A stretch of 64,000 bases of DNA. Source: Quillaja saponaria. Taxonomy: Eukaryota; Streptophyta; Magnoliopsida; Fabales; Quillajaceae. Below are positions 36,213 to 47,927 of the stretch, in pieces. Positions within the stretch are counted from its first letter, which is position 1; each line of letters opens with the position of its first letter. The position numbers and the translations under genes are program-made. Below the pieces are notes generated by a model that searched no databases, was not told where the DNA came from, and saw only the letters and a list, made by a program, of their open reading frames with translations. The stretch spans positions 19,300,001 through 19,364,000 of the forward strand of contig CM055613.1 of NCBI GenBank assembly GCA_029379385.1. Reading direction: 5' to 3'.

Positions 36213-39200
36213 TTCTACCCCGTTAAGAAAATTCATCCCTGAATTTGAAATAAATTAAGAACAAGGAAATTTTTTTTTTTTACAAACAATCATATAACAA
36301 TAACTAACTAGCAAAGTACCTTACTCAACAAATAAGTGAGGGTACTTCTCCCTTATTCTTCTTCCACTCCAGTCGCCTCCTCTTCTGTGTGGTTACAGTA
36401 CAATACTTTCACCAATGCAATTTGCTTGGTGCGAAGTTTCTTTACTTGACTATCAAGAATAGCCACTAACTTCTCCTCGTAAGTCATATTATCTCTTAAC
36501 TGAATGACTTGCGACTCCAACACGTGAGACACATCTGGCAAGTATTTATGAAGCATAGAAACATGTATCACTAGGATAAACTCTTGCTAGATCCAGTGAA
36601 AGGGCTAAACTGATAAGCAACTACACTAACACATGTAAGAATCTCAAAGGGACTGAACCTTGGCATTAACTTTCTTTGTTTCCAAATGCACATTATGCCC
36701 TTAGTCAGTTACATACGAAGGAACACATGATCGACAATAGAAAACTCTAAGTCATGCCGACGATTGTCTGCATAGGCCTTTTGCTTACTCTGGGTTGCAA
36801 GAATATGCACTCGAACTAATGAAACTTTATTGTTCATTTCTTACACAATCTTGAGGCCTAAAAGCCTTCTCTTACTAACCTTGAACTAACAAACAGATGA
36901 CCTACACCTCTGCCCATAAAGAGCCTCAAACAGTGCCACCTGAATGCTGGCCTGATAGTTGTTGTTATAAGCAAACTCTATCAATAGTAGGTGGTGACTC
37001 TAGCTTGCACTAAAGTCCAAGCCTCAAGCACAAAGCATGTCTTCCAATATCTGAATAGTGCGCTCTGACTGACTATTTTTATTATTGAAAAGTAGTGCTT
37101 AAATGTAACTTCTTACCCATCACTTCATGTAACTTTTCTTAAAATCGAGATGTGAACTAAGTACCACGATCAGAAACGATAGAAATGGGAATGCCATGAA
37201 GTGTAATAATCCTGTCAATGTAGATCTGAGCTAGTTACATGACGTTGTAAGTCATCGTTACTGAAATAAAGTGCCCTAACTTCCGATCAACTATTACCCA
37301 AACAGAACGAATCCTTTGAGGGCACGAGGTACAAAGTCCATAGTAATGTACTCCCACTTCCATTCAAGAACATCTAAAGACTAAAACTTCCCCACTAGCT
37401 GCTGGTCCTCAGCCTTAACCTACTGATAGGAAAGGCATCTCGATACGAAATCCACTACATTTCTCATCAAACCATCCTACTAGTAAGTTTTTCCACAAGT
37501 TATGATACATCTTAGTGGAACCTGGATGAACGGCACAAGATGACTGATGTGCTTCCTCAAGAATCTCCTTACGAAGAACACCTATACCGTGTACACACAT
37601 GAGGGAACCAAAGCAAAGGATACCATTTGTGCTGATAATAAATTCACTACTCTGATCCTGAGCAACACTCTCCCAAAGTGAAACCAAACGAGGATCTTAA
37701 TTATTCGCTTCCTTAATCCGCTCAGGAATAATTGGCCTAGCACTAATATGAGCCAAGAACACTTCTTACTTACTAATCTTCAATTGAACCCTGTCATCCA
37801 GCAATTTGTGCATCTCTATAACCAAAGGTCTTTTAATTTTTGCTATGTGTGCTAAGCTACCCAAAAACTTCCTACTGAGAGCATCTGCAACTACATTTGC
37901 CTTTCCAGGATGACACAAAATAATGTAGTTATAATCCTTTAATAACTCCATCCACAGCCTTTGCCTAAGGTTCAGATCTCTCTCCTGGAAGATATACTTC
38001 AAACTCTTGTGGTCGGTGTATATCTCACACATTTTACCATATAGGTAATGCCACCAAATTTTCAAAGCAAAGACAACTATTGCCATTTCTAGATCATGTG
38101 TCAAGTAGTTCTTCTCATGCCACTTCATCTGACTAGAAGCATAAGCAATCACCTTACCATGTTGCATCAACACGCAACCAAGTCCAATCCTTGAAGCATC
38201 ACAATACACTCGTAATCACCTAACCCCTATGGTAAAGTCAACACTGGAGTTGTAGTCAAACAGATCTTGAGCTTTTGAAATCTCTCCTCACAAGTGTTTG
38301 TCCACTAATACTTCATATTTTTCTAAGTCAATCAAGTTAAAGGAGCTACAAAATGTGAGAATTCCTTAACAAAGCTTTTGTAGTAGCCTGCTAACCCAAG
38401 AAAGTTGTGAATCTCACTAACTGATGTCAATCTTGGCCAGCTTTCAACTACTGTGACCTTCTTCAAACCCACTTGAATCCCATCTTTAGACACCACGTGA
38501 CCTAACAAAACCATATTGTCCAACCAAAATTCAAATTTCCAGAATATAGTGTATAATTGGTGCTCTTGTAGAGTTTGCAAAACCAATACGAGATGTTGCT
38601 TTTGTTACTCATCACTCTTAGAATAAACTAAGATGTCGTCGATGAATAAATTAAAAACCTATCCTAGAACAGATTGAATACATAGTTCATTAAGTCCATA
38701 AATGTTGTAGGTGCGTATGTGAGCCTAAAAGACATAACCAAAAATTCATAATGCCCATACCAAGTCTTGAAAGTAAACTTTGGAATGTCCTCTTGCTTAA
38801 TATTTAACTGATAGTAGCCTGACCTTAAGTCAATCTTGGAAAAACACTGTGCTCCCTAAAGCTGATCAAATAAGTCATCAATATGAGAAAGAAAGTACTT
38901 GTTGCGAACCGTTATCTTGTTAAGTTGCCAGTAATCTGTGCACAGCCACATAGAACCATCATTCTTCCGAACAAACAACACTGGAGCACCCCAAGGCTAA
39001 GTGCTCAGTCAGATGAAACCCTTCTCAAGAAAATCTTGCAACTACTATTTCCCCTTCTTAAGCTATACGTGAGCCATATAGTAAGGGGGTATGAAAATTG
39101 GATTGGTACCAGGAACCAAGTCGATACAAAACTAAATATTCCAATCAGGAGGTAAACCTAATAACTCATTAGGAAACACATCTAGAAACTCTCGTAACTT

Positions 39201-39825
39201 AAACTTGTCCCAAACTAGGCACTGTATCTTCTATATCTTTCACGAAAGCTAAGTATGCCTTACACCTATTTTGCATCGTCCACCTCACACGTATGGCAGA
39301 AATTAAGTTATGTGGGGCTGCACTTCGATCACCTTGGAATCGGAATTTAGATTCCCCTCGAATCTTAAAGGTAACGACCTTCTCAAAATGATCAACTATG
39401 GTATTAACCAATTCAAACCCAGTAGCACATCAAAATACAACATAGTAAGCTAGTTCAAGTCTGTAGACATGTCAAGGTCACCAACACCACTGGGACATGT
39501 CCTTTTGCCAGACAAGCCTTTACCATGTCCCTTATTGTGCCACACCTTCTCATTCCATGTCCCAAAGTAGATAAAGCAGAAACCTCATCACTAACCCTCT
39601 GACCTTCTTCGCTGGAAGCCATCCAACAAGTTATAAGTGCCATTACCACCAGGCACTAAAGTCAAACAAAACAAACTATTTACCAATAAACCCGGGAACT
39701 CATTTATTGAAATAGTAAGAAGTGAACAAGGATATCATGAATAATAATGATGACTCGAGGAACGAATATGAATCCTATGCTCCACTGACAACCAAAAATG
39801 AAATCTAGGGCTTTGATACCAACTT
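36213..39825 (-). pseudogene. Element D internal region, decayed protease to integrase
   Basis: Minus strand, high to low: primer site at 39,809-39,821; gag is almost wholly deleted; protease/linker (39,411-39,199) with KVVTFKIRGESKFRFQGDRS and CKAYLAFV; RT (about 39,190-38,330) in broken frames, with GHVVSKDGIQV and FLGLAGYYKSFV; RNase H (38,209-37,766) with [25 protein letters not shown] and [13 protein letters not shown]; integrase linker and core (37,687-36,900); C-terminal tail (36,571-36,353) with MLHKYLPD. The RNase H block is open over 147 codons, the best preserved part. Confidence 0.88.
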
Positions 39826-42800
39826 TGTCATGGCCTAAACGGGGGCCATGACCGAAGAATGGATCAAGGTGAACATAGGCCCACCATGACCTAAATAAGA
39901 CTACAAAGGATCTCGAAAATGAAACAAAATTGCAATAGTCCATTATAAAACCGGACACTCAAAAGTTTATAAACCTAATAGAATGACATCATACTACAGA
40001 AATAGTTATCCATGACTGGAAGCACATATCTAAACCGAAACAAATCCCAGAATATGGTTGTAGTGGAGTCTAAATACAAAGATACAAACATCTAGATATA
40101 AAAGGTAAAAATGCTACTAGGCCCATGCTGAAACAAAGGTTGGGCAAACTAAAAGAAACATCATACGAACACCTTTCCTCAAATTGAAACTCAAATTACA
40201 AAATCAGCTATCTAAAAATAAAAACATTAACTATTAAGGGTGAGTCACAAGACTTCATGAGTAGATAATACATAGTATAGCAAGCGAGGAAACAAGCCAA
40301 AGCACGAATGATTTACTAACAAAAAGTTTACATAAAGGTGCAATACATTTGAAAACGGCTTCCCCAAGCATGAATGATTTACTAACAAATATTTTACAAA
40401 GAGAAACAATGATATATTTGAAAACAATTTCTGCAAAGATTTACAAATAAACAGTTTACATAAAGATACAATGATACATTTGAAAACAATTTCCCCAAAA
40501 CACGAATGATTTACCAATAAACAGTTTACATAAAGATACAAAGATATATTTGAAAATATAAGCAATAATCCATTGTCAACAACCAATTGGTGAAAGAGTT
40601 ATAACTGAAATCTTAAATCAAAGTAAAAAAATCATATGTCACAACCATTTTATAAAGGCATCCGTAGACACTGTATATTGTCAAAACTATCAAACCGAAC
40701 ATAAGAAAAGGAATTAAATAATTTTCAATAACTATTTGGTAAGAGAAGTATAACTGAAATCTCAAAGAAACATGGACAAATCATTTGACATAATCATTGT
40801 ATGAAAATCTTAGTTAGGAATTATACAATGTCAAAACTGTCAAACCATTGAATCCTTAAGTCACAACGTGGCAGTGCCAAACCCCCGCTAACTAAGGTAT
40901 TAAATTCGTCAATTCATACAAACTGTTCAACCCTTAAGTTACAACGTGCTAATGCCAAACCCCCACTAACTAGGGTATCAAATCCGTCAATTCATATAAA
41001 CTGTCAAACCCCTTAGGTTACAACGTGCTAGTGGTAAACCCTCGCTAACTAGAGTATCAAATTTATTACCATGTATGTTGGAATATACACAAGGGTGAGG
41101 CATCCCTCCCTAACTAGGTTTCATATCCAAAATATTATATGCACATAGGCTAATTATACCTCATTAACTTAAGATGTTTTGAAAAGTACTATTCCATAAA
41201 AACAATCCAAAAGGAAAACATTTTATTTGAATGACAAAGAAGCGCCAAGACAAAAATTAAGAAAACCAATGGAAGCATCTCAAACATCATTAACGAAATA
41301 ACAAACATCCCGATATTTACTTTCTAAATCAAATAAGTCCATCAACTCCAAAGTAAAATACAATTGTACACCAATAGTCAAAATAACATAAATCAACTTT
41401 CATTTCAAGTACCAATATTGATTTCAAATTTATTCAAAGCATATATCCAATGACACTTATCAAATAGAGAAGACGAAATGTTAAATTGCTTATCCCAGAT
41501 GACTATGTTCAAGAATGTAAAGTAATTAATAACAATATCCATGTAAGCATAAGTGATCAGAAAAAAGAGATATAAAATCTTTGATGGTTCAAATATGCTT
41601 TTGAAAATGTTTACTTAAAAGCCAGTTTGAAAAGCTTGAAATATCATAAGTCAAGTTTAAGAAAAACATGTTTATGAATATTATTTATGCATATGGTGAG
41701 TACAATGAAAACAGTACACTAGGCACTATCCACTCACAGTACAAGGGTAGCTTCCAAGAATGCCAGGAACTAAAAGTCACCCAATGGAAGGTGTGAGAGT
41801 CTCTAATGAGCCTTGCTGATTTGGGGTACTTTGCTCCAATTAGGAGTTGGAATTTAAGCTGAAAGTGGCTGCAAACACCCTAAAAATTGAGCTAGACTGG
41901 AGTTGAATGGGTAGCAATGATGGCTGAAAATGGCTCTAAAATGTCTTGAAATAGGGGAGCTAGAGTGGCTGCTTTAAGTGGTTGGAAATGGCCTTCAATT
42001 GGTTGCAATTTGGAGCTTGAATGACCACCTAAAGTGGCTGGAAATAGAGCAAAAATGAACTGAATTTTCTCGGCAAACAGAGTTACTGTAGATGTTGTTT
42101 TATGGGTGGTTTGTGGTGACTGTTTGGAGGAGGAAGAAAGGAAACCTTTGAGGGAGTTTAGGATGGTCTTGGAGGAGGAAAAGAGTACTGAAATGGAAGG
42201 GAAAGTGAGCTGGAATAGTCATTGAAATCAGTCCAAAAATAGACTGAAATAACAGCAAAAACGTAGCGAAAAATAGAGGCAAATCAAAGCTCTTTTGGAA
42301 GGGTTGAGAGGGTTGAAACTGAGGAATTTTATGAGGGTTTTAGAAGGGTAAAAGGGAGGTTCTTTCATCTGGAAAGGAGACCTCATGAAGCTTTCATGGC
42401 TACTACAAGAAGGGAGGAAGAAGAGCCAACGTAAAGAGATGGAAGCAGGAAGGAAAAAAGAAAAAGGAAGAGAGAGAAAAAGGCAAAAAGGCAAAAGAGA
42501 AGAAAAAAATATGTGGATGGGGACACTTCATTGTTAGGTCCATAAGGATTTTTCAAGTTAAAATTCGAAAACGGGTTCCTAAAGTTTTACCTAGTTTAAT
42601 GTAAACTCCCAAAATTGTAAATGGTTAACTTTAAAATCCTTGCACTATTTAAATCATATAAAAATAAGTTAAGTGTTGTGTAAAATATAATCTTGTGTAA
42701 TTTACTAAAATAATTTTATCGACTCTAAAAAAAAAATCAAAATAGTTTTCGAAGCTCACTAAGTGATTATAGCCGATTTGAAATATTTTCACGAAATGTG

Positions 42801-42842
42801 AAATCCACTAATTGGGCACATTCTAAATTATGGGTCATCACA
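39826..42842 (-). mobile_element. Element D 5' LTR, 3,017 bp
   Basis: Full-length LTR with expanded internal repeats: about four copies of a 60-70 bp unit containing AATGATTTAC and CAGTTTACATAAAGATACAA (40,300-40,560), where the 3' LTR has one; and three copies of a 75-bp unit containing ACAACGTG and AACTAGGGTAT (40,855-41,055), where the 3' LTR has two. The frame at 40,245-40,586 (minus) is a by-product of these repeats. Confidence 0.9.
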
Positions 42843-42937
42843 CTACGCAGGATCCTTACACTTTCTTAGAAGAGTCTGGTCGATTTTGTGTGGTATTAGG
42901 GTATGACTTTACATGGGAAATAGAGTTAGTCGGCTAC
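42843..42937 (+). pseudogene. Unit 2 gag fragment between element D and the solo LTR
   Basis: Continues gag after the second CTACG: ACGCAGGATCCTTACACTTT, then the region matching unit 1 up to GTTAGTCGGCTAC. GCTAC at 42,933-42,937 is the left duplication of the solo LTR. Confidence 0.85.
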
Positions 42938-45144
42938 TGTTATAACCCAGTACTGTAACATTAAGTTTTAGAGTTATTGTAGCAACTTTATGTTATAACA
43001 TTAAACCAGTACATAAACAAGACAGATAAACACTATAAAAATATATATGCATATCCACTGTAATCGTATTTAACATTGGCTTTACTTTTATTTTTATTTT
43101 TTTACTTTTTCTTTTTCCTCCTTATCCTTTATTTTCTCTTTTCTTCCTTACTTGCCTGTGCTTTTCTTTCTTTGTTTGTTTCCACTGTTTTACTTCTTGA
43201 AACTTCCAACCAAACCCTTGTAGCCGAGCTCATTAGCTATTTCCTTGCAGCCAGCTTCTTTCTTTCCTCTTGCTGGTCACTTTGCTCTGTCCAGCTCCTC
43301 CATGATAATAGCCTAGCCAAGAGCTCCAGCAACAACAGTGAGGCATGACAGTAGCAGGTCTCTCTCCACCTTTCTTGGCTATCTAGCTGGTGGCTGATCC
43401 TGGTCATTTTCTTCAGCCCATGGTGGTAGTGAGCAACAGGCTCTAGCTGTTAGCCGCCACCTTGTACATTGGTGGTCTCAATTGTGGTAGTTTTACATAA
43501 ATTTTATGCCTCTTATGTTAATCAATTTTCTTCTTTCCTTAGAGTTAGGATTCCTTCCTATTTTTGTTGATTGAGAATTTGAAATTAAGAAGTCTAGGAG
43601 GGTGAATTGAAGTTTGGAAGTGATGAAAAATGGTGAGAAGTGTTATGGCTTGTTATGGTAATTTCAAGGTTTATGTTTTAATGTCCCTAAATAAATTATA
43701 TAACTTCAATTAAATGTTTGGATTATGGGTAATGTTGAAGGTTATAAATTAATAATAGTTTTCTTAGTGTATATATATATTCATAAATTAGAACCAAGTT
43801 TGCCTTCAAGTTATTTGTTAAAATGCCTAACAGGAGTTAATTCTAAATAAATGTATGAAAGTTAATATATATCAGTTGTTGGTGATTAGAGGTTTATATC
43901 CATGAAATTTACAAACTAAGTAATATTTGAAAATTTAATTTCAGTTTCAGAGCGTAACGTCGATTCGATAACACATTTGAACCCAAGAGGAAATCTCAAA
44001 CAAGATCCATAAACTTTATGAGTGAAAGACATTACCCTTTGGATACTAGTTATGTTTCGCAATATTTATATATATATATATGTGTGTGTGTGTGTAATTG
44101 TTGAATAAAAGTGTGTGATACTTTGAATTGTATTATGTGATAAGAATACTATGTCTTTGAATTTTTGCTAGTTAGTGTGCATAGATTGATGTGAATGCTT
44201 GTATATGGTTGATAGGGCCAATGATTTTATTTTTCTATGTGAGTTAGAATCTGGGCCTACCTAGGATATATTTGATTTTGTTATTTGATATTAGAATAAA
44301 AATATTTGAGTAACTCAGCCCCAGGGAGGTTAGTGAAGAAGATAATATATATTCTTGGTTTGTGGGAGCAAAATACCTCGAAAAGGATATGTTTATGTTG
44401 TACCGGTGCTGAGATACTTCGATTAGTGGACATTTTGTTTGTTTTGCTTGATTTGTTTGAAATATAATCATTTGTGAGATATATTAGTTCTGATTTTACG
44501 TTTTATATATACTCGTGAAATGGAATTGCATTGTAAGTTGTGCTAGTGTGAATATATTAAGCAAATGTCTTATAATTATATGTTGATTAATACTAGTACC
44601 ATTTTGGGTATGTTTATCACTCACTAAGTCTTTATGACCTACTTTTCTATCATTTACATTTTCTTTTTCTTTATTTTTAGCACCATGTTCTTCTCAAACT
44701 CTTCCTACCGAACCTTGACTTGCCGATAGTTGCTACAACAAGGTACTTATGTGAGATCTTATACCTGGAGCCAAGGATGAAGAAAATTTAGTCACTTTAA
44801 GGCTTGGTTATCAAGTTTTGAGTTATGAAAGATTGTGTTTAATTGATTTTTCTTTTGTTGAAGGAGTGGAGCTTCTTGTTACTGTTATGTATAAATAGGA
44901 TTATATGTTCTTCGTATTAATCAAGCATGTTCCACTTTATAGGGAACCTCTATAGAATTTTGTTTAATATACTATTCATTTCAGTGAACACGTGTATAAG
45001 TATAGTTGTATTTTTATAAAGCTTTCTTTTAACTTTTACTTTTAGTAAGTGGTTTTATGCATTCCTTTTGATTTGGAGTCAGGGTTACAGAGGTTTGGTT
45101 ATTCATTCTTCTAGCTAGTGATACCTCTATGCGGGGATGTGACA
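42938..45144 (+). mobile_element. Solo LTR, Gypsy family B, in unit 2 gag
   Basis: 2,207 bp from TGTTATAACCCAGTACTGTA to GCGGGGATGTGACA, with GCTAC on both sides (42,933-42,937; 45,145-45,149). Removing it rejoins gag text (GTCGGCTAC + CAGTTGCATG), matching the uninterrupted gag at 53,995. It is the undisturbed twin of the LTR split at 20,760-30,446. A TG microsatellite is near 44,080-44,095. Confidence 0.93.
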
Positions 45145-46247
45145 GCTACCAGTTGCATGTTGTGGCAAATGAATGGTATAAGGTTTTGATGCAAGGTTGA
45201 ACTAAGCCAACTCCACTTGCTTGGCATGAGTTCAGCAGAGCTTTCACTGAATGCTTTCTACATGAGACCGTGAGGGATAAGTATGCTCGCAAGTATAAGC
45301 GGCTGGTTCAAACTAAGAGAATGACAGTGTCAGAGTATGAGATCGATTCACCAACTATCTCATTTTGCTCTACATATGGTGGCAATTGAACATATGAGAG
45401 TGAAGAGATTTTTCAATGATTTGAGAGATTCTTTGTTTAGATCAGTGTTTTTAACGGATGCTACTACCTACACTTAAGCCATGGATTCTGCTTAATAATT
45501 GGATAACCGATATTTAGAAAGACAGTTAGAGTGAGAGAGCCATAATAGTCTAGACAGAAGGGTCCTTCCACCTCAAGATCAGGTAGTTCTTGAAGGTCTG
45601 AAGGTGAATCTACCTTAGGACGTGGCTTATTTCAAGGGAGTTTCTAGTTGGGCAGAGGTCATATTAGACAAAGTTATGGAAGTTAGCCATAGGTGGCATT
45701 GTCTAATGGTCCCCGAGCCTCAAATCTTCCTATATGCTCTACTTGTAGTGTTAGACACATAGGGCAATGCAGAAGAGAGCCAAGTGCATGTTTTAAGTAT
45801 GATGCATTGGACCATTGCATCTGAGATTGCCTAATGATTGGTGCGCAGTCTTCTTTGATTCGAACATCTCATTCAGTTTAGGGTGGACCTCCATTGCCTG
45901 CTACTCCTGCTAAATCTTAAGCGGGTCGTGGTACTTTTTCTATAGGTTCTCCATGTTTGAGCCTAGGTCAAGCCCGTGTTTATGCTATGACTTTATAGGA
46001 TGCTCAGGCTTCAAATGTAGTTGTATCAAGTAGATTGCTTATTTGTTCAGTTAATGCTAAGATATTATTTGATCCTAGAGCTACACATTCTTTCATGTTT
46101 CCATTTTTGTCTTTTGTGTGAAGAGGGTATCTAAGCCTAATACGGTTCATTTAGCAATTCCAACACTCTTGGGGGAAGTAATTCTTACAAATAGGTATAC
46201 TCCATCTTGTGAAGTATTGGTGGATAATGGATTATGTTATGTGGATC
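45145..46247 (+). pseudogene. Unit 2 gag core, zinc knuckles and protease remnant
   Basis: Gag core reads WHEFSRAFTECFLHETVRDK and YARKYKRLVQTKRMTVSEYE (45,220-45,345), then knuckles CSTCSVRHIGQC and CFKYDALDHCI*DC (45,740-45,832), then protease with FDPRATHSFM (DSGATHSFI usual) near 46,070. It stops at about 46,236-46,247, where protease text runs into LTR sequence at a shared GGATCT. Confidence 0.85.
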
Positions 46248-46320
46248 TTGACTTGCTAGTAGCTATTGAGGTAAGGAATTCTTGAAAGGATGCAAACTTG
46301 AAGGATGCAAACTTGAAGCC
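46236..46320 (+). mobile_element. Third LTR fragment of the array
   Basis: GGATCTTGACTTGCTAGTAG and the following text match the first LTR near 20,050. GGATGCAAACTTGAA is duplicated in tandem. The fragment ends abruptly where the minus-strand LTR of element F begins. Confidence 0.7.
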
Positions 46321-47927
46321 TAGTTTAATTTCAAATAGATTGATGCAAAACTTTCAAAGAAAAATTTTAAATTGATTGATTTGCTCTAGTTTAATTTCAA
46401 ATAGAAGCAAATGGACCAAAAGAATTATAAAGTAGGAAATAATTGGATTTTTAAGCTTTGAAATGAAAAGCACAGGTGACATATGATATGATGATAATTA
46501 ATCAAGTTTACAAGAAATGTGTACGTATATATATTTATGCATTTACCAAGAATCTCACTCCATTCATCCAATATTATTTTATTCATATTCCAACTATTGA
46601 ATTCAAATTAAACTCATTGTTTAAATTGAATTAAAAACTTAAGCTATACATTTACACCATGAACATAATTAATTTCATATTTCTATTAAATGCTTTAACT
46701 AGCTAAAACCTATGTAGGTCAATTAATATATTTTATAGCTAAATTTCCTTTAAACATTTTATTAGCCAACTAGAGAATATAACAGATTCTCATCCCTAAC
46801 ATAAACTTCAAGTTCAAGTAATTATTTACCAAAGACTTGGAATCTACAATTCCAATATCCACACCCTTGAATTTCAAGAAATTATTTTCCAATGATTATA
46901 TATGATCATCCTATAAGTTCTTTGATCCCAAACTTTTACTCACAATTTTTCTTAGTTCTAACTCATCAACAATCAAGATAAAAAGAAATCAAACAAAACT
47001 ACATCTAACTAACTAGTAAATAAGTGCACTAACTACTAAGCAAGTCCACGGCAAAGGGAAAGAAAATCCTGCACCTAGTGGTTGCTGTAGAGATGTTGTG
47101 ATATCAAGAAAAAATATAGCTTGTAGCCTTGCTGCACCAAAGAGTTCTCACCAACCCTCTAACAAGACAAATGAAAGGGGAAAGAAAGGAACCTTTGTTG
47201 CTACCCAAAACATGGGATACTATAGCAGCAACCAAGAACAAGATGACAGTTTCTGTGGTGTCTCCAACTTCCACCTAAACATAGTACACACACCAAGAAA
47301 AACAATCTCCACAAACAAGAACTAAAGAGGAGCTCACTTGGCTCATCAAAAAGACCTCATGGCAAGGAAAAATAGAGGACTTACAGCCCACACACAAAGC
47401 TATCCAACAATTGTTATACTCAATCCTTCAGCTACACTTAGAAGGAGATGCAAATAGCACACCAATGGCAACACAAAGCAAAGCAAGTGGACAACTTCTC
47501 AGCAAATAAGAGGCAAGGAAGCTTCATGAAAGAAAAGAAAAAGAACAGAGAACAAGAAAGTGTAAGGTGGTGGAAAAATAGGAGGCATTCAGCAATAATG
47601 AAAGGAAAGAAGAAAAAAAAAAAAGAAAAAAAAAGTAAAACAATAAAACAAGGTTAAGGCCCATCATTGAAATGTGTGGTATACAATTTTTCTTGATTGT
47701 ATATATCTATTGATAGATATTTATATTTATATAAATGTTTGTTTAATCTAACTTTCTTAATTTATATATGTGTTTCACACAAAAAATTCACACAAAATAA
47801 AGTCAAGCTCCAAGTTAACCATTAGGGTGGTGAAAATTAATTTACTTTATGTAAAATTATTATTTGGTTAGTCACAACAATTTATGTACAACATCCTAAA
47901 ATATACGTTAAACTATTGGATTATAAC
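46321..47927 (-). mobile_element. Element F 3' LTR (family A type), truncated
   Basis: On the minus strand starts TGTTATAATCCAATAGTTTA at 47,927 and follows family A (ACATAAAGTAAATTAATTTT). It ends at about 46,321 after roughly 1.6 kb, without the family's 3' tail. A local duplication of CTAGTTTAATTTCAAATAGA occurs at 46,320 and 46,385. Open frames here are low-complexity. Confidence 0.75.

Larger units (their letters stand above)
34764..42842 (-). mobile_element. Gypsy element D, nested in unit 2 gag
   Basis: Complete insertion of 8,079 bp with CTACG on both sides (34,759-34,763; 42,843-42,847). On the minus strand: 5' LTR (42,842-39,826) starting TGTGATGACCC and ending in TGACA; primer site TGGTATCAAAGCC; decayed gag end, protease, RT, RNase H and integrase; polypurine tract; 3' LTR (36,212-34,764). 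Typical of Tekay/Del-like chromoviruses. LTR lengths differ strongly (3,017 and 1,449 bp). Confidence 0.92.

Noticed and set aside
40300..40560. CRISPR-like regular repeats
   Set aside because: Diverged, contiguous LTR tandem repeats without spacers, in a plant genome.
40245..40586. 113-codon repetitive open frame (minus strand) in element D's 5' LTR
   Set aside because: The protein repeat only mirrors the DNA tandem repeat; the 3' LTR of the same element lacks it.
42100..42494. Overlapping open frames rich in Phe, Leu and Ser on the minus strand
   Set aside because: Low-complexity sequence in element D's 5' LTR; absent from the deleted 3' LTR; no domain.
43076..43348. 90-codon frame beginning with a poly-Phe/Leu stretch
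   Set aside because: Lies in the T/C-rich part of a solo LTR. The hydrophobic start reflects pyrimidine-rich DNA, not a signal peptide.
47098..47657. Two lysine-rich open frames on the plus strand
   Set aside because: Inside element F's LTR in reverse orientation; composition follows A-rich sequence.
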